Positions 1-5,527 of a stretch of DNA of 10,188 nucleotides are shown piece after piece. The first letter of the stretch is position 1. Each line of letters starts with the position of its first letter. A model generated the notes under the pieces. That model was given only the letters and a program-made list of their open reading frames with translations. It ran no database searches and had not been told where the DNA came from. The position numbers and the translations under genes were made by a program. The stretch is from Cyanobacteria bacterium UBA3301. Lineage in GTDB: Bacteria; Cyanobacteriota; Vampirovibrionia; Gastranaerophilales; Gastranaerophilaceae. Location of the stretch: positions 1-10,188 of the forward strand of contig DESZ01000015.1 in NCBI GenBank assembly GCA_002361485.1, written 5' to 3'.

Positions 1-30
1 AACTGTCAATAATCCAAGACAAGCGTAAGC

Positions 31-106
31 CGAGTACCACAGGAGCAAAATGCGCAAGCCGATGCGGAGTCTGCCGGTGCGGACTTGCGATTTAGCGAAA
101 TAAATT
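31..106. other. GC-rich structured leader upstream of the permease gene
   Basis: Bases 31-90 are about 62% G+C, far above the AT-rich surroundings. CGCAAG (53-58) and CTTGCG (84-89) form a 6-bp inverted repeat around a GC-rich loop that can fold further. A 17-codon open frame (ATG at 50-52, stop at 104-106) is preceded by AGGAG at 41-45, but the spacing of 4 nt is short and the peptide is arginine-rich and unfamiliar. The tail of whatever gene lies to the left could end at stops at 10-12, 26-28 or 93-95. I cannot tell which, so no upstream CDS is called. Confidence 0.4.
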
Positions 107-113
107 ATATAAT
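85..113 (+). promoter_or_regulatory. Predicted sigma70-type promoter, permease gene
   Basis: TTGCGA (-35, 85-90) and a perfect TATAAT (-10, 108-113) are separated by exactly 17 bp. Transcription would begin near 120, almost on the ATG at 122. The mRNA would then be leaderless or nearly so, which fits the absence of a Shine-Dalgarno sequence in front of this gene. The -35 overlaps the right arm of the GC-rich inverted repeat. Confidence 0.5.
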
Positions 114-121
114 CAATTATT

Positions 122-964
122 ATGAAACTGAAATTTAAAAACATACCTACACATATAATTTTAATTTTAGTATCTATTTTATCGATATTTCCGTTTATTT
201 GGTTATTGTCAACATCTTTAAAAGGCGGAGGAGAAAATATTTTTGCATATCCCCCGACTATTATTCCAAAAGATTTTACTTTGGATAATTATGTTGGGGT
301 GTGGCACAGAGTCGATTTAATGCGGTATTTTATCAATTCAATGATAGTTGCGGGAGCTACGGTTGTATTAAATTTAATTTTATCATCACTTGCTGCGTAT
401 CCTCTTGCAAGGATGGAATTTAAGGGTAAAAAGATAACTTTTTTTGCTATTCTTGCAACAATAATGATACCGTTTCAAGCGATTATGCTTCCTGTATATT
501 TAATAACATTAAAACTGCATTTAGTTGACTCTTACGGAGATGTTTTCGGATTTATCGGGTTAGTTATGCCTTTTGCTGTCAGTGCATTCGGGATATTTCT
601 TATGCGTCAGGCTTTTCTTGCTATTCCAAGAGAGATGGAGGAAGCCGCAATAGTTGACGGGTGTAATGTTTTCCAAGTTTTTTGGAAGGTGCTTTTACCT
701 ATGGTCAAACCGTCATTAGCAGTGCTTGCAATATTTACTTTCATAGGTTCATGGGGAGAATTTTTGTGGCCGAGTATTGTATTAACAAAGGAAGCAATGT
801 ACACCCTTCCTGTCGGGGTTAATAATTTGCAAGGGATGTTTTCTTCAAATTGGCGCTATATCGCAGCAGGTTCAATAATTTCGACCATCCCGATAATAAT
901 ATTTTTCTTATGTATGCAAAGATACTTTATATCAGGTGAAAACGAAGGGGCCGTAAAAGGTTAA
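122..964 (+). CDS. Carbohydrate ABC transporter permease (MalG/UgpE-like)
   Basis: Inner-membrane permease subunit of a sugar-type ABC importer. It would pair with a second permease, a solute-binding protein and an ATPase, none of which is in the window. The 280 residues match the usual length of this family. About six hydrophobic segments are visible (near residues 10-30, 72-95, 106-130, 142-163, 195-220 and 248-266). The cytoplasmic EAA loop that docks on the ATPase is clear at 171-197, with EEAA at 173-176, G180 and LLPMVKP at 191-197. The segment IGSWGEFLWP (208-217) is also typical of MalG/LacG-type subunits. The start is the first ATG after an in-frame stop at 104-106, and no Shine-Dalgarno is visible. 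The partner permease probably lies to the left. The substrate cannot be read from this subunit. The gene ends convergently with the HAD gene, sharing 4 bp, with no terminator between them. Confidence 0.93.
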   Translation: MKLKFKNIPTHIILILVSILSIFPFIWLLSTSLKGGGENIFAYPPTIIPKDFTLDNYVGVWHRVDLMRYFINSMIVAGATVVLNLILSSLAAYPLARMEFKGKKITFFAILATIMIPFQAIMLPVYLITLKLHLVDSYGDVFGFIGLVMPFAVSAFGIFLMRQAFLAIPREMEEAAIVDGCNVFQVFWKVLLPMVKPSLAVLAIFTFIGSWGEFLWPSIVLTKEAMYTLPVGVNNLQGMFSSNWRYIAAGSIISTIPIIIFFLCMQRYFISGENEGAVKG

Positions 965-1650
965 ACCTTTTCTTTTATTTGAAATAAATTTCTGTCGAAT
1001 TCGTCAAAATCATTTATTATTCCTGTTACGCAAGGAATTGATTTATAGAGTTCTGGGCTTTCTTCCGAGCAAATCGCAATAATTTTGCCGATACCGGCTT
1101 TATCAGCCGATTCAATTCCTGAAAGAGCATCTTCAACAACTATACATTCGTAAGGCTTTAGCCCGAGATTTTTAGCTGCGATTTCATAAATATCAGGTGC
1201 AGGTTTCCCGGGGATTTTACCGTCAGAATACACAATTTTATCAACATCAAACCAATCATCAAGATGAAAGTTTTCAATATAAAAATCTACATTAACCTTG
1301 TCTGACATCGTAGCAATTGTTCTCGGAATATTATTTTCTTTAAGATAATCCAAAAATTCAACAGCCCCTTTTGCCAAATGAAATTTGTCCATATCTTCAA
1401 AACACATTTTGCGATATAGCGCTTCTTTTTCTTGTCCGTATTTCTCAACCATTTCGGGGGTTGGTTGTTTGCCTATGGCATAGCGTATTATTTGTTCATT
1501 TGTACGCCCGAACATATATTTAATCATTTCTTCATCACTAAATTTGGTTCCTCGCAAAATTTTGGAGTATTCTCGCCAAGCTTGTTTATGCAAAGCGGAA
1601 TCCCAATAAAGCGTTCCGTTAAAATCAAATATTATCCCTTTATAGTTCAT
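961..1650 (-). CDS. HAD-superfamily phosphatase/phosphoglucomutase-like protein
   Basis: Cytoplasmic HAD subfamily IA protein of 229 residues, close to the beta-phosphoglucomutase and Gph-type length. Motif I is DFNGTL, with nucleophile D9 but Asn at position 11, where phosphatases and beta-phosphoglucomutase have the acid/base Asp. Motif II is T114, motif III is K149 in GKPAPD, and the metal-binding motif IV is E173-D174 in VVEDALSGIESA. A helical cap is expected at about 17-90. Chemistry is therefore uncertain: a phosphatase with altered acid/base, a phosphonatase- or dehalogenase-like enzyme (those families also lack this Asp), or a non-catalytic protein. The ATG lies inside the last codons of the TPR gene (11-bp overlap), so translation is probably coupled; GGAAG just upstream may serve as the ribosome site. 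The gene faces the sugar permease tail-to-tail. Confidence 0.88.
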   Translation of the reverse strand: MNYKGIIFDFNGTLYWDSALHKQAWREYSKILRGTKFSDEEMIKYMFGRTNEQIIRYAIGKQPTPEMVEKYGQEKEALYRKMCFEDMDKFHLAKGAVEFLDYLKENNIPRTIATMSDKVNVDFYIENFHLDDWFDVDKIVYSDGKIPGKPAPDIYEIAAKNLGLKPYECIVVEDALSGIESADKAGIGKIIAICSEESPELYKSIPCVTGIINDFDEFDRNLFQIKEKV

Positions 1651-2263
1651 GGTCTTCCATCATTTTGTTGTATAGTTCCAAATACGAATTAGCCTGCTTT
1701 TCTTTGTTTAGCATCTTGAAAGTGTAAGCTAAATTATAATAAACATTCGGCTCGTTTGCTCTTAAATCAAGCGCTTTAAAAAAATTATAACGTGCACTTG
1801 AATATTTCTTTAATTTCAAATATGCACACCCGATATTATAATAACCGTAAGAAAAATCAGGTTTATATTTTACGGCAAGCTTGAATTCAGATAATGCCAT
1901 GTTTGGCTTTTCCTGAATTAAATATATGTAGCCTAAATTATAATGAGCTTTATAATATTTCGGATCTGCTGCTATGGCTTTATTATACATATAAATTGCT
2001 TCATCAATTTTTTCTTTATCCTGTAAAATATTGCCTATCATAAGCCAATCTTCGGCAGTTCGCTCTGATTCTGACTTTTCTTTTAAAATCTTCAGCGCAC
2101 CGTCAATATCGTTTTGGACATATAAAACCCTCGCTTGCTGCGATGTTTCATCAAGTTCAATGTTTTGAGTTTGCTCTTTTACTTTGGAAGGCAAAATTCC
2201 GCCATACGCATTGCCAAAACTTAATATCCCTAATACCAATAAACATGTAAATAACTTTTTCAT
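1640..2263 (-). CDS. Secreted or periplasmic TPR-repeat protein
   Basis: Predicted protein of 207 residues. It begins with a signal peptide (MKKLFTCLLVLGILSFGNAYG; basic KK, hydrophobic 4-16, likely cleavage after A19) and is followed by tetratricopeptide repeats. Clear repeats lie at about 72-103, 104-137, 138-171 and 172-205, with a degenerate one near 40-65; each shows the pattern of small and aromatic positions (for example AHYNLGYIYL, YYNIGCAYLK). TPRs are protein-interaction scaffolds, and no enzymatic domain is visible. The open frame extends 31 codons further upstream to 2356. I chose the ATG at 2263 because the signal peptide begins there and the upstream stretch crosses a hairpin. 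A TATAAT on this strand at 2270-2275 lies only 6 nt before the ATG, which could mean a leaderless message. The gene overlaps and probably co-transcribes with the HAD gene. The binding partner is unknown. Confidence 0.85.
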   Translation of the reverse strand: MKKLFTCLLVLGILSFGNAYGGILPSKVKEQTQNIELDETSQQARVLYVQNDIDGALKILKEKSESERTAEDWLMIGNILQDKEKIDEAIYMYNKAIAADPKYYKAHYNLGYIYLIQEKPNMALSEFKLAVKYKPDFSYGYYNIGCAYLKLKKYSSARYNFFKALDLRANEPNVYYNLAYTFKMLNKEKQANSYLELYNKMMEDHEL

Positions 2264-2318
2264 ACCAAAATTATATATTAAATAGTTCAAATTATCCACA
2301 AATAATTTGCCTAAATAA

Positions 2319-2351
2319 AAACAGATGTCATAATATCGGTGATGTCTGTTT
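2319..2351 (+). repeat. Imperfect inverted repeat (hairpin, + strand RNA)
   Basis: AAACAGATGTCAT pairs with GTGATGTCTGTTT around a 7-nt loop. The 13-bp stem includes three G-U pairs when read as + strand RNA. Those positions become A-C mismatches on the other strand, so the fold favours a + strand transcript, antisense to the leader of the TPR gene. Confidence 0.4.
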
Positions 2352-2368
2352 GACACTATAACTATTGT

Positions 2369-2408
2369 ATTCCTGCCTTTTACTCCTTTAGGCAGGAGTT
2401 TTCTTTTG
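2369..2408 (+). terminator. Rho-independent terminator-like hairpin, + orientation
   Basis: TCCTGCC (2371-2377) pairs with GGCAGGA (2391-2397); two more pairs (one G-U) extend the stem to 2369-2399. A T-rich run TTTTCTTTTG follows on the + strand. On the - strand the hairpin is followed by ATACAATAG, not a U-tract, so it does not look like a normal terminator for the TspO gene that ends at 2409. No + strand gene precedes it; it may end an antisense or small RNA. Confidence 0.45.
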
Positions 2409-2795
2409 TTAATTTAAAATCAAATAACCGATATTCAAATATGTTGCAAATAATATCCAAATCAAATACGGAATTAATAATATCGCCGAAAGCTTTGAAA
2501 CATTATAAAATTTCTTTATCGTCAAAATTACAAAAATATCCAATAATATGATTATGACTAATCCGCCAAGAATAATTTCAGCACCGAAAAAAATCGGCGA
2601 CCAAATAATATTTAAAAATAGTTGGATGGAGAAATAAATATATCCTGACAGCTTATTAGCCTTTTGTTCTTTGATATATAAAATCAAAGAAACAAGCATT
2701 AAAATATACAATACTCCCCAAACAGGTGAAAAAATGCTGTTAGGAGGAGCCATAGGCGGTTTTATTAAACTGTTATACCAATTACTGTTGAACAT
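2409..2795 (-). CDS. TspO/MBR family membrane protein, short form
   Basis: Integral membrane protein of the tryptophan-rich sensory protein / translocator protein family, known to bind porphyrins and other hydrophobic ligands. Family signatures are present: WYNSLIKPPMAPP (6-18), FSPVWGVLY (22-30), the QLFLNIIWSPIFF segment (58-70), and PYLIWILFATYLN (109-121). Four hydrophobic segments are seen (about 24-41, 50-70, 72-93, 101-123). Typical members have about 150-160 residues and five helices. This one has 128 and begins at the WY..KP loop, so helix 1 is missing. A stop codon in frame 9 nt upstream of the ATG rules out a simple extension, and no hydrophobic stretch is visible in the upstream frames. 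No good Shine-Dalgarno is seen. It lies upstream of the TPR gene on the same strand, but a structured region of about 145 bp separates them. Confidence 0.88.
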   Translation of the reverse strand: MFNSNWYNSLIKPPMAPPNSIFSPVWGVLYILMLVSLILYIKEQKANKLSGYIYFSIQLFLNIIWSPIFFGAEIILGGLVIIILLDIFVILTIKKFYNVSKLSAILLIPYLIWILFATYLNIGYLILN

Positions 2796-2863
2796 AAATA
2801 CATTTTAAAAATTTTATTATTAAATTACATTACCCAAAGTGATAAATTTGAAGCAGTAGATTT

Positions 2864-3034
2864 GTGTGCGGGTCGAATTGCTCATCGCAATCCGACCCGC
2901 ACACATTCGCCCTCTGCTCACAGGTCGCTCGAACGCAAATATTTGTACTTCGTACAAAGGCGTTCTCGTCGCTATCATCAAATTAAAAAAGAGATAGAAA
3001 AATCTATCTCTTTTTTATTAGCGGACGACGCGAC
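2864..3034 (-). repeat. tRNA-linked structured repeat, copy 1 (with tRNA-Gly stub)
   Basis: Copy 1 of a repeat about 170 bp long. From 2873 to 3034 it aligns without gaps to 3077-3238 with only three substitutions in 162 bases. From left to right it contains: a near-perfect hairpin (GTGTGCGGGTCG with CGACCCGCACAC, then ATTGC with GCAAT; on the - strand the single mismatch becomes a G-U pair); a nested hairpin GAACGC/GCGTTC enclosing TTTGTAC/GTACAAA; a 13-bp terminator stem (2985-3016); and the last 14 bases of tRNA-Gly (3021-3034) plus its discriminator. After 3034 the similarity stops inside the tRNA T-arm, so no functional tRNA is present here. Confidence 0.85.
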
Positions 3035-3066
3035 GGTCTTGACCTGTTCGCAATAAACGGGACTCC

Positions 3067-3238
3067 GTGTGCCTGCTCGAATTGCTCATCGCAATCCGAC
3101 CCGCACACATCCGCCCTCTGCTCACAGGTCGCTCGAACGCAAATATTTGTACTGCGTACAAAGGCGTTCTCGTCGCTATCATCAAAATAAAAAAGAGATA
3201 GAAAAATCTATCTCTTTTTTATTAGCGGACGACGCGAC
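3067..3238 (-). repeat. tRNA-linked structured repeat, copy 2 (joined to intact tRNA-Gly)
   Basis: Second copy, directly downstream (on the - strand) of the intact tRNA-Gly gene and overlapping its last 14 bases. The left arm of the large hairpin has diverged (GTGTGCCTGCTCG instead of GTGTGCGGGTCG), so the long stem is interrupted here. The inner TTTGTAC/GTACAAA stem is preserved and its loop has changed from TTC to TGC. Short open frames across both copies are low-complexity artefacts of the repeat. Confidence 0.85.
3189..3220 (-). terminator. Terminator of tRNA-Gly (bidirectional stem)
   Basis: AAAAAAGAGATAG (3189-3201) pairs with CTATCTCTTTTTT (3208-3220) around a 6-nt loop. Read on the - strand, the 13-bp stem begins 3 nt after the tRNA discriminator base and ends in TTTTTTATTTT, a good intrinsic terminator. 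It would also work on the + strand. The same stem occurs in copy 1 at 2985-3016, where no tRNA precedes it. Confidence 0.8.
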
Positions 3239-3296
3239 TCGAACGCGCGACAGTCTGCTTGGAAGGCAGATACTCTACCAACTGAGTTACGTCCGC
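3224..3296 (-). tRNA. tRNA-Gly (anticodon UCC)
   Basis: The - strand folds into a complete cloverleaf of 73 nt: acceptor GCGGACG (3290-3296) with CGTCCGC (3225-3231), D stem ACTC/GAGT, anticodon stem TCTGC/GCAGA with loop CTTCCAA (anticodon UCC), T stem GCGCG/CGCGT with loop TTCGAGT, and discriminator U. CCA is not encoded and must be added by a nucleotidyltransferase. Its 3' end overlaps repeat copy 2. Confidence 0.95.
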
Positions 3297-3318
3297 ATGT
3301 AACCCTCTGTGCCTTCTT

Positions 3319-3347
3319 ATACTAACACGATAAATTTTTAAAATCAA
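3319..3347 (-). promoter_or_regulatory. Promoter of tRNA-Gly
   Basis: On the - strand, TTGATT (-35, 3342-3347) and TAGTAT (-10, 3319-3324) are 17 bp apart. The expected start is near 3312, about 16 nt before the mature tRNA 5' end. A TG-type extension is not evident. Confidence 0.6.
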
Positions 3348-3456
3348 GATAAATATTTCTAATACTTTAGCATTATTGCAAAATACTACTTTTGAACTAC
3401 TTAAGTTTATCCTCAAGAAGGGTGCGAAAAATTGGGAAAAAAGTTTATTATATTAA

Positions 3457-3550
3457 TGTAAGTTCAAAGCATCCGGGCACTTTTTCGGGGTTGCGATAAG
3501 ATTTTTTCTTTTTGCGGTTCGGTTTAAAATGGTTTGGACTTACACTTTTT
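3457..3550 (+). other. Long-range hairpin with downstream T-tract
   Basis: TGTAAGTTCAAA (3457-3468) can pair with TTTGGACTTACA (3533-3544): 12 pairs including one G-U on the + strand, enclosing 64 nt. CTTTTTT follows immediately at 3545. This could be a small RNA with its terminator, or an element of a longer leader of the downstream operon. No known RNA family is recognised. Confidence 0.35.
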
Positions 3551-3616
3551 TCAGAAATTTTTCATGTTTTATAACTTCCGGTTTGTGTTGTAGTAGTTGC
3601 AAGACAAACCTTTTTA

Positions 3617-3645
3617 TTATAAAGTTATATGGTTAGTTATATTAT
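3617..3645 (+). promoter_or_regulatory. Candidate promoter of the ppiC operon
   Basis: TTATAA (3617-3622) and TATTAT (3640-3645) lie 17 bp apart. The start would be near 3652, giving a short leader that includes the AAGGAG ribosome site at 3661-3666. The -35 is only a 4 of 6 match, and other AT-rich hexamers nearby could serve instead. Confidence 0.35.
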
Positions 3646-3673
3646 CGCGCCCATGCGCATTAAGGAGTGAAAT

Positions 3674-3964
3674 ATGGTTACAGAAATCAGAGCAAGCCAC
3701 ATCCTTGTAAAAACAGAGGATGAAGCAAATAATTTGTACAACGAAATTCTTAATAACAAAACAGATTTTGAATCTGCCGCTCAAGAATTTTCACTTTGCC
3801 CATCAGGTCAAGTCGGCGGTGATTTAGGATTCTTTGGTAAAGGTATGATGGTTAAACCGTTTGAAGATGCGGCATTCTCTCTTAAAGAAGGGGAGTTATC
3901 AAAGCCCGTTCAAACGCAATTCGGATGGCACTTGATTAAGGTTACCGAAATCCCGGAGGACTAA
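3674..3964 (+). CDS. ppiC: Parvulin-type peptidyl-prolyl cis-trans isomerase (PpiC-like)
   Basis: Single-domain cytoplasmic parvulin that speeds cis-trans isomerisation of peptide bonds before proline. Its 96 residues match E. coli parvulin (about 92) closely in length. Signature elements are RASHILVK (6-13, with the family's first His at 9), SLCPSGQVGGDLGFFGKGMM (40-59, with Cys42), VKPFEDAAFSL (60-70, with Phe63) and TQFGWHLIKV (81-90, with His86). No signal peptide or membrane anchor is present, which separates it from SurA- and PrsA-type exported relatives. A strong ribosome site (AAGGAG, 3661-3666) precedes the ATG. It is the first gene of a tight operon: the next start lies 3 nt after its stop, and that gene's ribosome site (GGAGG, 3955-3959) sits within the last codons of this one. 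Confidence 0.95.
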   Translation: MVTEIRASHILVKTEDEANNLYNEILNNKTDFESAAQEFSLCPSGQVGGDLGFFGKGMMVKPFEDAAFSLKEGELSKPVQTQFGWHLIKVTEIPED

Positions 3965-3967
3965 TCT

Positions 3968-5527
3968 TTGATTGATATAAGAAGCTTTATGAAAGATAAT
4001 GATATTCGTTATCTTTTGGTTAATTCAACTAACGAATTTTTGGTTGAATATAATGTTTTGGACAAAAATTCTCGCTATAAATTGACAAATTTTTCAGGCT
4101 CAACAGGAGAAGCTCTTGTTACACCTGAAACAATTTATCTTTTTGTTGACGGCAGATACCATATTCAAGCAGATTTAGAAGTTGATCATAAACTGGTGAC
4201 TGTTGTTAAGCTTCAACAGGGACAGAAATATTTTGATGAATTAATTGCGCGAATTCCTGAAAATGAGATTCTTTACTTATTTTCTAAAAAGAATTCTCAA
4301 TCAAAAACCGAGAAATTAACCGCGGTAAGACAAGTAAAGCTGCTGGAGAATGACCCGTTTGATGTTAATATTGATGCTTCTTTCGATAAATACGTACAGC
4401 TTGATACAAAATATACAGGTCTATCGACAGAAGAAAAAATTTCAAAGATTTCAGAAAACTTAAATCCTGACGAAGCTTTGTATGTTACGGATTTAGATGA
4501 AGTTTCTTATTTGTTTAATATGAGATGCTTTAAAAATAACAGTTCAAAAATTGAAGCAAAAGCCCTTATATACAAAAATGACGTAACTTTATATACACAA
4601 GATAAACTGCAACAACTTGAAAATGATTTAAAAAATATTGATAAAAAAGTATTTGTCGATAAATCAACAATTAATGCATACGATTACAATTTATTAGGAA
4701 ATCATGCAGTCGAACTGAAAACAAATCCAGTTAAATCAATGAAAGCTCAAAAAAATCATGCCGAAATCACGCATTTAAAAGATGCTTTCAAAAGGACTGA
4801 TAATGCTGTTCGAGCGATTAGAGAATATATAGAACAAAATGATAATATTTCCGAATATGATATTTCTGTACGATTGGGAGAAGAATTCAAAAAACAAGGC
4901 GCACAATGTTTGAGTTTTCAATCAATAGTCGCAAAAGACAAAAATTCCGCACTCGCACATTATTCAAAATGTTCAAAAGACGAAATCATAAAAGACGGAA
5001 GTCTTGTATTGATAGATTGCGGAGCTTATTTTGACGGCGGATTGGCAACAGATATAACAAGAGTATTTGTAAAAGGAACACCGTCAAAACTTCACAAGAA
5101 AATATATACTTACGTATTAAAAGCCTTCTTAAAAGCATATAATTATTGCAATAACCATAAGCACAGGCCTATTACGGGCTTTGAAATTGATAAATCGGTT
5201 CATGAGTTCTTTGCTTCATGCGATTTGGACGGATTTGTATTTAACCACGGGTTAGGGCACGGGATTGGCATAAATGTACATGAATATCCGCCGAATTTAA
5301 GTACCGGAGAAATTGCGAAAGTCCCGCTGTTAGAGGGTGAGTGTTTCTCTATTGAACCCGGACTTTATAAAGAGGGTGAATTTGGCATAAGACTAGAAAA
5401 CTCCTGCTATTTTCAAGACGGTTCAATACATTCGTTTGTAAAAATGAATTACGAAGATAAATTAATAAATTATAATATGCTGACAGAAGAAGAAAAAAAA
5501 CAATTAGCTGAATTTGAGGTTAAATAA
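3968..5527 (+). CDS. M24-family Xaa-Pro aminopeptidase
   Basis: Cytoplasmic metallo-aminopeptidase that removes an N-terminal residue preceding proline. The 519 residues are arranged as in the longer aminopeptidase P (XPNPEP1-like) form: a creatinase-type N-terminal domain (about 1-130), a second similar domain (about 150-255) and the catalytic pita-bread domain (about 265-490). The five metal ligands are D350, D362, H431 (HGLGHGIG), E463 (SIEPGLY) and E477 (RLENS). Substrate-site histidines H331 (ALAHY) and H438 (VHEYPP) are also present. The two Asp ligands are 12 residues apart; many relatives have 11, and the extra glycine in the turn looks tolerable. The start is TTG at 3968: GGAGG at 3955-3959 is ideally spaced (8 nt) and translation is coupled to ppiC. 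It shares a proline theme with its neighbour and overlaps the next gene by 1 nt. Confidence 0.94.
   Translation: MIDIRSFMKDNDIRYLLVNSTNEFLVEYNVLDKNSRYKLTNFSGSTGEALVTPETIYLFVDGRYHIQADLEVDHKLVTVVKLQQGQKYFDELIARIPENEILYLFSKKNSQSKTEKLTAVRQVKLLENDPFDVNIDASFDKYVQLDTKYTGLSTEEKISKISENLNPDEALYVTDLDEVSYLFNMRCFKNNSSKIEAKALIYKNDVTLYTQDKLQQLENDLKNIDKKVFVDKSTINAYDYNLLGNHAVELKTNPVKSMKAQKNHAEITHLKDAFKRTDNAVRAIREYIEQNDNISEYDISVRLGEEFKKQGAQCLSFQSIVAKDKNSALAHYSKCSKDEIIKDGSLVLIDCGAYFDGGLATDITRVFVKGTPSKLHKKIYTYVLKAFLKAYNYCNNHKHRPITGFEIDKSVHEFFASCDLDGFVFNHGLGHGIGINVHEYPPNLSTGEIAKVPLLEGECFSIEPGLYKEGEFGIRLENSCYFQDGSIHSFVKMNYEDKLINYNMLTEEEKKQLAEFEVK

Larger units (their letters stand above)
3297..3673. other. Intergenic region between divergent tRNA-Gly and ppiC operon
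   Basis: No gene is supported in these 377 bases. The left end holds the tRNA promoter and the right end the probable operon promoter and ribosome binding site. Between them, 3457-3550 can fold into a long-range hairpin. The rest is AT-rich with no open frame that resembles coding sequence. Confidence 0.6.

Noticed and set aside
4..138. C-terminus of an upstream partner permease in the first 100 bases
   Set aside because: No frame shows the hydrophobic end expected of such a permease, and three different stops are possible, so it cannot be supported.
607..804. Antisense frames inside strong genes (607-804, 1432-1692, 8634-8822, 9292-9552)
   Set aside because: Each lies wholly or mostly within a well-supported gene on the other strand and shows no family signature or ribosome site.
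2264..2356. 31-codon N-terminal extension of the TPR protein
   Set aside because: A clear signal peptide starts at the internal ATG (2263), and the extension crosses a hairpin and is not protein-like.
3021..3066. Second tRNA gene next to repeat copy 1
   Set aside because: Only the last 14 bases match tRNA-Gly. The following bases do not form a T-arm, anticodon arm or D-arm.
2864..3238. CRISPR array or phage attachment pair
   Set aside because: There are only two copies, each far longer than a CRISPR repeat, with no spacers or cas genes. The 204-bp spacing leaves no room for an integrated element, and no integrase gene is in the window.
2862..3302. Two overlapping-style open frames (2862-3056 and 3069-3302, +) giving similar Arg/His/Ser-rich peptides
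   Set aside because: They are the same frame read through both repeat copies. The second runs across the antisense of tRNA-Gly, and the peptides follow hairpin arms. This is a structured non-coding repeat, not a gene pair.
3222..3416. 64-codon - strand frame over tRNA-Gly
   Set aside because: It reads through the tRNA promoter and the tRNA itself.
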